Source: a bacterium (GTDB lineage: Bacteria > Planctomycetota > UBA1135 > UBA2386). Taken from it: a DNA stretch of 64,000 nucleotides. The stretch spans positions 1 through 64,000 of the forward strand of contig JANSXC010000029.1 in NCBI GenBank assembly GCA_024743115.1, written 5' to 3'. The first letter of the stretch is position 1. Each line of letters starts with the position of its first letter. Both the position numbers and the translations under genes were made by a program. Below, in pieces: positions 52,136 through 61,074 of the stretch. Below the pieces are notes generated by a model, which saw only the letters and a program-made list of their open reading frames with translations, had not been told where the DNA came from and did not search any database.

Positions 52136-53101
52136 GTGGCCAGTTCCGCAAATCCGACACCGAAAGCGATGCCGCAGGACCGGGCCACGGCCGCCCCCCG
52201 CCCGCCGCGCCGCCTGCTCGTGATCGCCAATCCGATCTCGGGCGGCGGCCGAGCGCAGGAACGCGTGCCCGCGCTCTGCCGCGAACTCGCGGATCGTGAC
52301 ATCGAGGCCGAGGCGTTCTTCACGACGCGAGCCGGCGACGGCGCCGAACGAGCCCGAGCCGCGGCGGACGAGAGCTGGGACGGCCTGATCGCGGCTGGCG
52401 GCGACGGCACGATCAACGAGGTGCTCAACGGCATGCCGGACCCGTCCCGACCGCTCGGCTTCCTGCCCGTCGGCACCGCCAACGTGCTCGCGCTCGAACT
52501 CGGGCTGCCCGCCGATCCACGCCACGCCGCCGACACGATCGAAGACGGTTACCTGCAACGCCATCCGATCGGCGAGTGCGATGGGCGGCGGTTTCTGCTG
52601 TTCGTCGGCGCGGGGGTCGACGGCGCGGTCGTCGAGCGGCTGAGCCAGGTGCGCACGGGCACGCTCGGCAAGCACAAGTGGCTCGCCCCGATCCTGCACA
52701 TCGTGCGGCGATGGCCGCGCTACGACCTCGCCGCCGAACTCGCGGACGGCACGCAGCTGAAGAACCTGAGTTCGGTGCTCGTCACGCGCGTCCGCAACTA
52801 CGGCGGTGTGGTGCGACTCGCCGAAGGCATCGATCCGCGCGACGACCTGCTGCACGTCCACGCGTTCCGGATGAAGTCGCGGACCGCGTGGATCTGGCAG
52901 GGGCTGCGCGCGTTCTGCGGCCGACTGCGCGCCGGCCGCGCGCTCACGATCCATCCGACACGCGGCGTGACGATTCAGGGTCGCGCGCCGTATCACCTCG
53001 ACGGCGATCACGGCGGCCACAGCCCGATCACGATCGGACTCGCGACGACCGCCGCGCAACTGTATGCGCCACGGCCCGCCGGCAATGCCAGGCCACGGTG
53101 A
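52136..53101 (+). CDS. diacylglycerol kinase-like lipid kinase (YegS/DgkB family)
   Basis: 321 residues from GTG 52136 (310 from ATG 52169). It has the catalytic-domain blocks of the DAGK family: LLVIANPISGGGRA (phosphate-binding), LIAAGGDGTINEVLNG (nucleotide-binding GGDGT) and LGFLPVGTANVLALELG. The C-terminal beta-sandwich has FVGAGVDGAVVERL. The family phosphorylates diacylglycerol, ceramide or related lipids at the inner membrane, or multiplies as sphingosine-kinase-like enzymes; the lipid is not predictable. It ends 2 bp from the convergent kinase gene. Confidence 0.88.
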   Translation: MASSANPTPKAMPQDRATAAPRPPRRLLVIANPISGGGRAQERVPALCRELADRDIEAEAFFTTRAGDGAERARAAADESWDGLIAAGGDGTINEVLNGMPDPSRPLGFLPVGTANVLALELGLPADPRHAADTIEDGYLQRHPIGECDGRRFLLFVGAGVDGAVVERLSQVRTGTLGKHKWLAPILHIVRRWPRYDLAAELADGTQLKNLSSVLVTRVRNYGGVVRLAEGIDPRDDLLHVHAFRMKSRTAWIWQGLRAFCGRLRAGRALTIHPTRGVTIQGRAPYHLDGDHGGHSPITIGLATTAAQLYAPRPAGNARPR

Positions 53102-53102
53102 C

Positions 53103-55736
53103 TCAGTCCTTCGCCAGCTCCGCCCAACCGGGCAGCTCGTGCAACGGCGCATAGTGCGGCCGGTCGATCCGGAACTCCAACCCCGCGCGCCGGGCGCCGA
53201 TCAGCAGCCGAAGCGCCTCGTCGTAGAGTGCCGGTGACCGCGCGTCCGCGAATGCACGCGCGCAGTGCACGATCTCGGACCCCGCGCGCCGCAGGTTCTC
53301 GGGATTGCCCTCGCGCGCCGCCAACGCGCGGGCGGTCACGAGCAGTTCGTCCCAGCGCCCGAGTTGGCGCAACACATAGGCGAGCGACTTGTATTGCTGT
53401 ACGAGAAAGTGCGCAGCCTGCGGACTGCCCGCTCCGGCAACGAGTCGTTCGAGATCGGCGACGGCCAGGCGGAGCCACGGCTCCGCGGCTTCGTAGTCCT
53501 TGCCATGCCGAATGAGCGCGAGCGCGAGATTGCCCGCGCCCGCGGCGCGCTCGAGCCGCAGGTTCGCGACGTCGGGATAGTCATCGAGCACGTCGCCGAG
53601 CGCGGCCATCGCCGCCGGCGCGAGATCGATCGCCCGGCCGTAGCGCTTGCTGTAGAACTCGATCAGGAAGCGCTCGGACAGCGCTCGGGCCCGTAGCTCG
53701 CGCGGGATCGGCCAACCCGACTCGTAGCGTTTGTCGGGCACCTCCGGATAGTCCGCGAGGATGTCCGCGAGGATCGTTCGGGCCTCGTCGAACTCGCGGT
53801 TCCGTCGCAGACTGCGCGCCAGAAACATCTGCGACTGGTGATGCATCAACGCCGGCTGCTCGGACTCGTCGAGTTCCGCGGCGATCTCGACCGCTCGCCG
53901 GAACGCCGCGCGTGCCGTCGCCTGGTCCCCCGCCTGCCGCGCGGCGCTCCCCAGCACGGTCTCGAGCATCGCGAGTTCGCGGACCGCGTTCTCACCATGC
54001 TCCTCGTCGTCACGACAGAACTCGAGATCGTGCCGCGCGATCGCCACGAACTCCTCGGCCTCCTGCCTCCGCCCGGCCTTGAAACAACACTCCGCGACTT
54101 CGCTGCACGCACTCGCGCGGACGATCCGCAGGCGCAGCTCGTTGTGCTCCGCGAGTCGCGCGTCCGCGAGTTCGATCAACCGCCGCGCCGCGGCTTCGGC
54201 GGCCGCCGCGTTGCCGAACAGGCTCTCGAACACGGTGATCTGCGACCACGATCGGATCCGCAGCCATTCGACACGCCGGCGGTGCTGCTCGTCGATCGCG
54301 AGTTCGTCGAACAACGTCACCGCATGGCGCAGCAGCCGCAGTCCGAGCTGCTGCATTTCGGGCTGGTTGCGCAGCCGATCGACCGTGACCTCGAAGAGCA
54401 GTGCTTCGACGGCGTCAACGCTCACCGTCACACTGCGATCGGCACGCTCGACCTGCCCCTGCAGCTCGACGCGCGATCGTTCGGCCTGAACCAGCAACAC
54501 CGTGGCGAGTACGCCAGCCGAGAACAGTGCGACCGCCATCGCAACCGACAGCACGCGGTGGCGGGCTACGAAGCGCCGCGCGCGTACGGGCCACGGCAAC
54601 CGCCGCGCGAGGATCGGGCGCCCGTGAAGCACGGCGTCGAGATCGGCCGCGAACGCCGCCGCGGATTCGTGCCGCCGCGAACGCTCGACGTCCATCGCCG
54701 CAGCAACGACGATCGCGAGTTCGGTGGGCACTTCGGCGTGGTGCGACAAGTCCAGTCGCGCACCCGTGAGGATCTGCTCGCGCAGCTCGGCCTCCGTGCG
54801 ACCCGAATAGGGTGACCGCAAGAGGAGCAGCGCCGCGAGCGTCGCCGCGAGGCCGTAGACGTCGGTGCGTTCGTCGGCGGGCTCGCCACGCACCTGCTCG
54901 GGCGCCATGAACGCCGGTGACCCTGCGGTGCTGCCCGTGCGCGTGAGCTTGGTCGAACCACGGACCTGTGCGAGCCCGAAGTCGAGCACGACCGCCCGAC
55001 CCGTTGCATCGAAGACGATGTTCGACGGTTTGAGGTCGCGATGCACGATGCCGCGCAAGTGCACGTGATGAATCCCGAGCGCCGCTTCGTGTACGAGCCT
55101 TACGACACCCCGCCAGTAGTTGCCCGAGAACTTCGCGGTAACCGCTTCACCGGCTTCATACACCGAATCGTCGAACCGCAGCGCTTCGAGCAGGTCGGCG
55201 CCCGTCAACGTCGCCGCCGACCGGTCTCGCAACCGCTGCAGCAGCTCTTCCCCCGAACGCCCGCGCAATCGCGGCATCGCGTACCACGGCACCCCCCGGG
55301 TCATGCCCGATGCGAGGATCGGCACGATCCCCGGATGCTCGATGCGCGCCACCGCGTCGATCTCCCGCAGGAAGCGTTCGCGAGCACCTTCGAACAAGAG
55401 CAGCTCGGGGCGCACGACCTTCAGCGCGACTTCGCGACCGAGCGAAGTCTGCTCGGCGAGGTAGACCACGCCCATACCGCCCGCGCCCAGCTCGGCCTTG
55501 ACCCGGAACTCGCCGAACTGCAGCGGCACGGCAGTGGGCGGCGCCGAACCGTCCCCGGTCATCCGGTCGACGATCTCGAGATCGGCGAGGGCCTCGCGGA
55601 CGGTGTCCGCGCTGGCAGCGTGTTCCGCCAGGAACGCCTCGAGTCCGGCTTCCCCGTCACTCTCACGGCAGGCCAGGGCCGCGGCAACGAGGCCTTCGAG
55701 ATCGGGCTCGGGCTGGTGGTCGGACAGGTTCGCCAT
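53103..55736 (-). CDS. membrane Ser/Thr protein kinase with TPR-like C-terminal region
   Basis: 877 residues. A ~70-residue N-terminal segment is followed by a Hanks-type kinase domain at 75-375: glycine loop GAGGMGVV (84-91), K106 in VALK, a ~35-residue insertion near 170-205, HRDLKPSN with D234, DFGLA at 252-256 and APE at 278-280. One membrane helix lies at 394-417 (LSVAMAVALFSAGVLATVLLV). The C-terminal ~450 residues are helical repeats of TPR type (EFVAIARHDLEF, ATARAAFRRAVEIAAEL). It is divergent from an ECF sigma factor 30 bp away, the same arrangement as at 6778-10094. Confidence 0.9.
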   Translation of the reverse strand: MANLSDHQPEPDLEGLVAAALACRESDGEAGLEAFLAEHAASADTVREALADLEIVDRMTGDGSAPPTAVPLQFGEFRVKAELGAGGMGVVYLAEQTSLGREVALKVVRPELLLFEGARERFLREIDAVARIEHPGIVPILASGMTRGVPWYAMPRLRGRSGEELLQRLRDRSAATLTGADLLEALRFDDSVYEAGEAVTAKFSGNYWRGVVRLVHEAALGIHHVHLRGIVHRDLKPSNIVFDATGRAVVLDFGLAQVRGSTKLTRTGSTAGSPAFMAPEQVRGEPADERTDVYGLAATLAALLLLRSPYSGRTEAELREQILTGARLDLSHHAEVPTELAIVVAAAMDVERSRRHESAAAFAADLDAVLHGRPILARRLPWPVRARRFVARHRVLSVAMAVALFSAGVLATVLLVQAERSRVELQGQVERADRSVTVSVDAVEALLFEVTVDRLRNQPEMQQLGLRLLRHAVTLFDELAIDEQHRRRVEWLRIRSWSQITVFESLFGNAAAAEAAARRLIELADARLAEHNELRLRIVRASACSEVAECCFKAGRRQEAEEFVAIARHDLEFCRDDEEHGENAVRELAMLETVLGSAARQAGDQATARAAFRRAVEIAAELDESEQPALMHHQSQMFLARSLRRNREFDEARTILADILADYPEVPDKRYESGWPIPRELRARALSERFLIEFYSKRYGRAIDLAPAAMAALGDVLDDYPDVANLRLERAAGAGNLALALIRHGKDYEAAEPWLRLAVADLERLVAGAGSPQAAHFLVQQYKSLAYVLRQLGRWDELLVTARALAAREGNPENLRRAGSEIVHCARAFADARSPALYDEALRLLIGARRAGLEFRIDRPHYAPLHELPGWAELAKD

Positions 55737-55748
55737 GGGGCTTTGGGC

Positions 55749-55754
55749 TATGTT
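55749..55754 (+). promoter_or_regulatory. candidate -10 box for the second ECF sigma gene
   Basis: TATGTT within GGGCTATGTT, 12 nt before the ATG at 55767, in the 30-bp gap shared with the divergent kinase. Confidence 0.35.
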
Positions 55755-55766
55755 TGCTCAGGCAGC

Positions 55767-56363
55767 ATGAGCGAATCCAGTCTCCCACTCGTCACACGCG
55801 CAATCGAAAAGAACCGCGCCGCGATCGAGGAACTCCTGGTCCAGCACCTTCCGGGGTTGCGCGGCTGGCTGCGGCTGCGCATGGGGCGCAAACTCCGGCT
55901 CAAGGAATCGCCCGACGACCTGGTCCAATCCGTCGCCCGCGAGGTCCTCGGCCAGCTCACGGAGTTCGAGTGGCGAGGCGAGGCGGCATTCCGTCACTGG
56001 CTCTACCTGCGGGCTCAGCACAAGCTCGTCGACAAGGCCCGGTTCGTCGATGCCGAATGCCGCTCGCCGGCACGCGAACGCGAGTTCACCGACAGCGCCC
56101 AGGCAGCGATGTTCGGCAACCTGCTGTCGCCCAGCGGCGAGGCGGCAAGCGCGGAAGAGATCGCGCGCATCGAGCATGCGTTCGACGACCTGCCCGACGA
56201 CTACCGTGAAGCGATCTGCCTGCAGCGACTCTGCGGCATGGGCTACGACGAGATCGCCCAGCGCATGGACCGCAGTGAAGGCGCCGCGCGCAACCTCGTG
56301 CATCGCGGCCTGTCCAAGCTCGCGCTGCGGCTCGGTGAGCTGCGGCGCCAACCCCCGAAGTAG
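55767..56363 (+). CDS. ECF-type RNA polymerase sigma factor
   Basis: 198 residues from ATG 55767. Region 2 has SPDDLVQSVAREVLGQ and FRHWLYLRAQHKLVDKAR; region 4 is the HTH GMGYDEIAQRMDRSEGAARNL with the DDLPDDYREAI linker helix. It is similar in layout to the factor at 6778-7359 and, like it, stands back to back with a membrane Ser/Thr kinase. No anti-sigma factor is adjacent. Confidence 0.88.
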   Translation: MSESSLPLVTRAIEKNRAAIEELLVQHLPGLRGWLRLRMGRKLRLKESPDDLVQSVAREVLGQLTEFEWRGEAAFRHWLYLRAQHKLVDKARFVDAECRSPAREREFTDSAQAAMFGNLLSPSGEAASAEEIARIEHAFDDLPDDYREAICLQRLCGMGYDEIAQRMDRSEGAARNLVHRGLSKLALRLGELRRQPPK

Positions 56364-56387
56364 GACTCCGGGGGCGGCGCGCGCCAA

Positions 56388-57695
56388 TCAGTGCGTGACG
56401 CCGAAGATCGACGACAGCGTGTTCGTGACGCTGAGGCCGAGAGTGTTCGCGGGCAGGTCGAGCGCGACGACCTGCTGTTCGATCGGCAAGCCGATGAACG
56501 CCACGTCCGCGGGCGTCTTGATGCCCCAGAAGTGCACGCCCGCGCCATCGCTGAGCGAGAAGGCCTGATCGAGCGGATCGACCTCGATGAGGCACGACGG
56601 CGCCCCGTAGCTCGTCAGATCGAACGGCGAACCGAGCTTGGCGAGACCGATCACGCGCAGGACGACCGTGCTGGCCGGCAGGTTGGTCGCGTCGGCGTAG
56701 TAGGTCGAGCCCAGGACAGGCGCCTCGGGACGGGCACTGAAGTTCGGCTCGGAGCGAACGTCGAGCACGGGCACGCCAGCCGAGCCGGTGCACGCATTGG
56801 TGCCAGCGCTGGACGTCGACGCGCCCATGGGCAGCACGAGCAGCGAGACCTCGAGTTCGTAGTTGCCGGCGCCCCAGCCCTTGACGACGACGTAGTAGGT
56901 GCCGGGCGTGACCGCGTAGGCCAGGCGCGACAGCAGACTCGCGCCACCGTCGTCGTCCGAAGCGAGCGCGTTGAGGCCGCTGTCGGCCAGGAAGAGGATG
57001 GAGTCCGACAGCGCCGGTGCGGCGGCGCCCGTGACGGTCTCCATCACGAGCGTTCCGGCGGTCGCGATGCTGACTTCGTAGAAGTCGTAGTCCGCGCCGA
57101 CGGCGGTGTAGCTGGCGCCCCCGCCACCGGCGAGGATCTCACCCGAGCTCACGGTGTCGACGAGCGCGGCGGTCGCGGTGCCGCTGCCGTACGCCGGACG
57201 CGGGTCGTTGTTCTCGGGGCCTTCGACGGCCGGCGTCAGGACCGGCGGCGTGACGACGTAGGTGCCGGGCGCGGCCAGCACGACATCGAGCGTATAGCTG
57301 CCGGCAGTCGTGGCGTCGAAGCCGCGTACCGCGACGTAGTACGTGCCCGCGTTCAGGGAACCCGTGAACGTCGAGTAGTAGCCGTGGGTCGCCGTGTTGC
57401 CGTCGTCGACGTCGAAGAGCTGCGTCGTGCCGTCGCTCTCCAAAACGCGAACCTTGGTGTCGTCGATCGCACCCGCAAAACCCGGACCCGTCCAGATCTT
57501 GAAGTCCGAGTCGGCCGCGACGGTGATCTCGAACCAATCCTCGTCGCCGGCGGTGATGTCACCGTAGGCCTGGTCACCCAGCGGCAGCACGGTCGCGGTG
57601 CCCGTCGTGTTGTTCGGTTCGACGCCTTCCAGAATGCCCTGGGCGAGCACGCCACTGGCAAGGACCGGCAGTGCCGCGAGAGAGAGCTTATGCAT
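56388..57695 (-). CDS. secreted protein with PPC-type domains and GTGC-type C-terminal module
   Basis: 435 residues from ATG 57695; the signal peptide is AALPVLASGVLAQ. Residues ~26-145 form a bacterial pre-peptidase C-terminal (PPC) beta-sandwich (VEPNNTTGTATVLPLGDQ, DEDWFEITV, GTYYVAVRG). A second similar unit follows at ~160-300 (ADYDFYEVSI, GTYYVVVKGWGAGNYELEV). The last ~125 residues (ACTGSAGVPVLDV onward) match the C-terminal module of the proteins at 697 and 28717, although the first G of GTGC is not conserved. PPC domains often accompany secreted enzymes, but none is present here. An upstream extension of the frame is not used because the signal peptide starts at 57695. Confidence 0.8.
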   Translation of the reverse strand: MHKLSLAALPVLASGVLAQGILEGVEPNNTTGTATVLPLGDQAYGDITAGDEDWFEITVAADSDFKIWTGPGFAGAIDDTKVRVLESDGTTQLFDVDDGNTATHGYYSTFTGSLNAGTYYVAVRGFDATTAGSYTLDVVLAAPGTYVVTPPVLTPAVEGPENNDPRPAYGSGTATAALVDTVSSGEILAGGGGASYTAVGADYDFYEVSIATAGTLVMETVTGAAAPALSDSILFLADSGLNALASDDDGGASLLSRLAYAVTPGTYYVVVKGWGAGNYELEVSLLVLPMGASTSSAGTNACTGSAGVPVLDVRSEPNFSARPEAPVLGSTYYADATNLPASTVVLRVIGLAKLGSPFDLTSYGAPSCLIEVDPLDQAFSLSDGAGVHFWGIKTPADVAFIGLPIEQQVVALDLPANTLGLSVTNTLSSIFGVTH

Positions 57696-57872
57696 GGTGA
57701 TGAGCGGTTGTCTTGGTGAAGAGCTCGAGTGGCTCGTGAGAGGAGGGACCAAGAACCGTATCCCTGGATTTTGGGGACGTGCGGACTCTCTGCGCCCGAA
57801 GTCCCTGCCGTGCAAGCCATTACTGGCGCCCTCGCGCATCGACCGACAGGTGGCAGTCACGCCGACCGCGAT

Positions 57873-57878
57873 TAGCAT
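57873..57878 (+). promoter_or_regulatory. candidate -10 box for kdsA
   Basis: TAGCAT, 7 nt before the ATG at 57886. It includes the first bases of another in-frame ATG at 57877 and so favours the later start. Confidence 0.3.
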
Positions 57879-57885
57879 GTCCGTG

Positions 57886-58764
57886 ATGGCGCCTTCTCAC
57901 GCGAACCAAACCCCAGCCCTCGTCCGGATCGGCGACGTCGAGTTCGGCGCCGGCCGCCCGTTCGGACTCCTCGCCGGCCCTTGTGTAATTGAGAGCCGGG
58001 AACACACCCTTCGCCACGCCTCTGCGCTCCAGCGTATCAGCACGGATACGGGCGTGCCGGTGGTCTTCAAGTCGAGCTTCGACAAGGCCAACCGCACGTC
58101 GGGCGGCGCCTTCCGCGGCTGTGGCCTCGACGAGGGGCTCGCGATTCTCGCCGAGGTCCGCCGCGACCTAGGCCTGCCGGTCGTCACAGACGTGCACGAA
58201 GCCGGCCAGTGCGCCCCCGCCGCGGAAGTCGTGGACTGCCTGCAGATCCCGGCATTCCTCTGCCGCCAGACCGACCTCCTGCTCGCCGCCGCTGCCACCG
58301 GCCGTGCCGTCAACGTCAAGAAGGGCCAATTCCTCGCGCCCGAGGACATGGCCAACGTCGTGACCAAGCTCACGTCGACCGGCAACCCGAACGTGCTCGT
58401 GACCGAGCGTGGCGCGTCGTTCGGTTATCGCACGCTCGTAGTCGACTTCGCCGGCTTCCCGACGATGCGCGGCTTCGGCCAGCCGCTGATCTTCGACGCG
58501 ACCCATTCCGTACAGCGTCCCGGCGGTGCCGGCACTTCGACGGGCGGCGACCGCACCAAGGTGCCGTTCCTCGCGCGCGCCGCGGTCGCGTGCGGCGTCG
58601 ACGGGCTGTTCATGGAGGTCCACGACGACCCCGACAACGCGCCGAGCGACGGCCCCAACATGCTGAAGCTCGACGACCTCGCGCCGCTCCTGCGCCAACT
58701 GCGCGCCATCGAACGCGCGCTGAGCGCGCCGGGAGACCACCCGCCGGGAGGCGGCACTGCGTGA
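57886..58764 (+). CDS. kdsA: 3-deoxy-D-manno-octulosonate 8-phosphate synthase (metal-dependent type)
   Basis: 292 residues from ATG 57886 (295 from 57877). Conserved KdsA blocks: FGLLAGPCVIESRE, VVFKSSFDKANRTS, VVTDVHE, NVKKGQFLAPEDM, TERGASFGY, FDATHSVQ and MEVHDDPDNAPSDGPN. Cysteine C33 in AGPCVIES replaces the asparagine of E. coli-type KdsA, which marks the metal-dependent class. It condenses arabinose 5-phosphate with phosphoenolpyruvate to Kdo 8-phosphate in the cytosol, the first dedicated step to the Kdo of LPS. The other kds genes are not in the window. A kinase gene follows after 13 bp. Confidence 0.94.
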   Translation: MAPSHANQTPALVRIGDVEFGAGRPFGLLAGPCVIESREHTLRHASALQRISTDTGVPVVFKSSFDKANRTSGGAFRGCGLDEGLAILAEVRRDLGLPVVTDVHEAGQCAPAAEVVDCLQIPAFLCRQTDLLLAAAATGRAVNVKKGQFLAPEDMANVVTKLTSTGNPNVLVTERGASFGYRTLVVDFAGFPTMRGFGQPLIFDATHSVQRPGGAGTSTGGDRTKVPFLARAAVACGVDGLFMEVHDDPDNAPSDGPNMLKLDDLAPLLRQLRAIERALSAPGDHPPGGGTA

Positions 58765-58777
58765 GGAAGCTCGCGTC

Positions 58778-60817
58778 GTGAGCGGAACGTCGTCGACCGA
58801 CGATCGTGGATCGGGCTCCGGCGCGAGGCCCCGCGGCGGTTCGGGCTCGAGCGCCCCGGATTGGGGCTCGACGCGCGACTTCTACACGTTCGCGCCCGAG
58901 ACGCTCGCGGCCGAACTGCCCGAGTTCGAGATCCTGCGGCAGGTCGGCAAGGGCTCGATGGGCATCGTCTACGAGGCCCGCGCCAAGGCCACGAACGAGC
59001 GCGTCGCGCTCAAGGTACTGCCGCCGAGCCTCACCCTGACCGAACGCGCGCTCGCCCGCTTCTACCGCGAGGGTCGCCTGATGGCGCGCGTGCGCCATCC
59101 CGAGATCGTCGCGTTCCACGACCGTGGCACCCGCGGACGGCTGCATTGGTTCGCGATGGAGTTCGTCGACGGTGTAACGCTCGAAGAACGGCTCGCAGTC
59201 GGGCCGCTGCCGGTCCAGCAGGCCACCGCGATCGTGGCACGGGTCGCGCGCGCTCTGCAGTTCGCCCACGACCGCGGCGTCGTCCACCGCGACGTCAAGC
59301 CGGGCAACATCATGCTGCGGACGGCCCCGGACGGCGAATCGCCGTCGGCGACCGCCGAGGCCGCAAGCCTGCGGGTCGCCGTCACCGACTTCGGCCTCGC
59401 GCGCGAGACCGGCACGGGTTCGATGACGGAGAGCGGCGCGATCGTCGGCACGCCGATGTACATGGCGCCCGAGATGGTGCTCGGCGGCTCGGCCCAAGCC
59501 GGCACGCTCGCCGACATCTACTCGCTCGGCGCCACGCTCTACGCGCTGGTGACGGGCCAGCCGCCGTTCGATGGTCCGACCGGGCAGAGCGTGCTCAAGG
59601 CCGTGCTCGAGGCCGATCCGACACCCGCCACCCGGTTACGGCGCGATCTGCCGCGCAACGTCGCGGCGATCATTCACAAGGCGATGGATCGTGACCCGCG
59701 CCGGCGCTACGGCTCGGCGCTCGAGTTCGCCGAGGACCTCGAACGCCATCTGCGCGGCGAACCCGTGCTCGCCCGTCTGCCCGGTCCCGGCGCCCGCATC
59801 TGGCGACTCGCGCGCCGGCGGCCGCTGCCGACGTTCCTGACAGCCGTCGTGCTCGTGCTCGCACTCGGCGGCGCCTGGCTGCTGGCCGAGCGGGACCGCA
59901 ATGCCAGCCGGCAACAGCTCGCGGAGGCCGAGCGCTACCTCGCCGTCGCGGCCACGAACGTCGACGAACGCGGCAACCAGCGCACGGCCACCGACCGCCA
60001 GGATCTGCTGCTCTCCGCCGTCGCTGCGGCTTCCGCCGTGATCGAGCGCGGCGCGCACGAGCCGCGGGCCTTCTTCGTGCGCGCCCAGGCGCGCTTCCGG
60101 CTCGGCGACTACGCGGCAACGATCTTCGACCTCGACGCCGCCGAGCGTGCGCATGGCGAAGCCACCCCCGACGTCCTGCGCCTGCGCATCCAGGCGCTCG
60201 AAGCACTCGGCGACCGCGCCTCGGTGCGCCGGTTGCAGCGCGACCTGACCAACCTGCTCGTCATCAAGCCCGACGTCGGCACGCGCGCCCTCGTTGCCGA
60301 GCACCTGTTGGATCTGGCCGAGCATGCCAACGGTCAGGAACGCACCGAAGCGCTCGCGAGCGCGCGCGACGTGCTTGGCGACGCCACGAACGACGACGAC
60401 GCGCGGGTCGTCGTCTCCCGCGCCCGCATCCGCGAGCTCGCCGACGACATCGACGGCGCACTCGCCGCGATGCGCGCCGCGCGCATCCGCTTCGAGGGTG
60501 ACCTCTACGTCCACCTCGAGGCCGCGCGGATGTTCGACCGGCACGGCCTGTTCGACGAGAGTGCCCGCGAACGCCAGATGGCCCGGCTGCTCCAACCCGA
60601 GGGCCCGGCGCCCACCCCGTCCACCCAGGTCGATGTCGACGGCCTCGGCGAGTTCCTCGGCGACGTCGACCGCCTGATGCAGGCGCTGGCGCCGCCGCCC
60701 GACGGCGGCGCGCCCCAACCCGGGAAGGCGACCCCGTCGCGAGACCAAGGTCCGACCGGGAGCTCGAACGCCCCCCGGCACAAAGCGGCCGACCCGCAAC
60801 GCAAACGCGACGGCTGA
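58778..60817 (+). CDS. membrane Ser/Thr protein kinase
   Basis: 679 residues from GTG 58778. A ~45-residue Gly/Ser-rich N-terminus precedes the Hanks-type kinase domain: GKGSMGIV (57-64), K79 in VALK, HRDVKPGN with D172, DFGLA at 204-208 and TPMYMAPE. A membrane helix lies at about 350-370 (FLTAVVLVLALGGAWLL). The C-terminal ~300 residues are helical with TPR-like pattern (RAQARFRLGDYAATIFDLDA), ending in a low-complexity tail. It follows kdsA by 13 bp and is probably co-transcribed. Unlike the other two kinases it has no ECF factor beside it. Confidence 0.9.
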   Translation: MSGTSSTDDRGSGSGARPRGGSGSSAPDWGSTRDFYTFAPETLAAELPEFEILRQVGKGSMGIVYEARAKATNERVALKVLPPSLTLTERALARFYREGRLMARVRHPEIVAFHDRGTRGRLHWFAMEFVDGVTLEERLAVGPLPVQQATAIVARVARALQFAHDRGVVHRDVKPGNIMLRTAPDGESPSATAEAASLRVAVTDFGLARETGTGSMTESGAIVGTPMYMAPEMVLGGSAQAGTLADIYSLGATLYALVTGQPPFDGPTGQSVLKAVLEADPTPATRLRRDLPRNVAAIIHKAMDRDPRRRYGSALEFAEDLERHLRGEPVLARLPGPGARIWRLARRRPLPTFLTAVVLVLALGGAWLLAERDRNASRQQLAEAERYLAVAATNVDERGNQRTATDRQDLLLSAVAAASAVIERGAHEPRAFFVRAQARFRLGDYAATIFDLDAAERAHGEATPDVLRLRIQALEALGDRASVRRLQRDLTNLLVIKPDVGTRALVAEHLLDLAEHANGQERTEALASARDVLGDATNDDDARVVVSRARIRELADDIDGALAAMRAARIRFEGDLYVHLEAARMFDRHGLFDESARERQMARLLQPEGPAPTPSTQVDVDGLGEFLGDVDRLMQALAPPPDGGAPQPGKATPSRDQGPTGSSNAPRHKAADPQRKRDG

Positions 60818-61044
60818 CAGCCTCCGCGCGGCGACCGTGCCACGGGCCGCCGACGAAAATCCGCCGAAGGGTGCCGGCGATCACGCCCGCCCCCACAACC
60901 ACGCCGTAGCCCGGTGGCTTGCCGCCACCGGTCCGGGTGGGCGGTCCACCCGGGATCGAGCAGGCGTCGGACCGAATCCTTGGCAGGGGGCCCGGCACCT
61001 GCTCGGCTTTACGTACCGGAACGGACGTCGGGCCGCCGCCGTGC

Positions 61045-61050
61045 TATGCT
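61045..61050 (+). promoter_or_regulatory. candidate -10 box for the VCBS-repeat protein
   Basis: TATGCT within GTGCTATGCT, 24 nt before the ATG at 61075, in a 257-bp gap that otherwise shows no recognisable content. Confidence 0.35.
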
Positions 61051-61074
61051 CGCGATTCCCTGCCTGCCTGAGCC

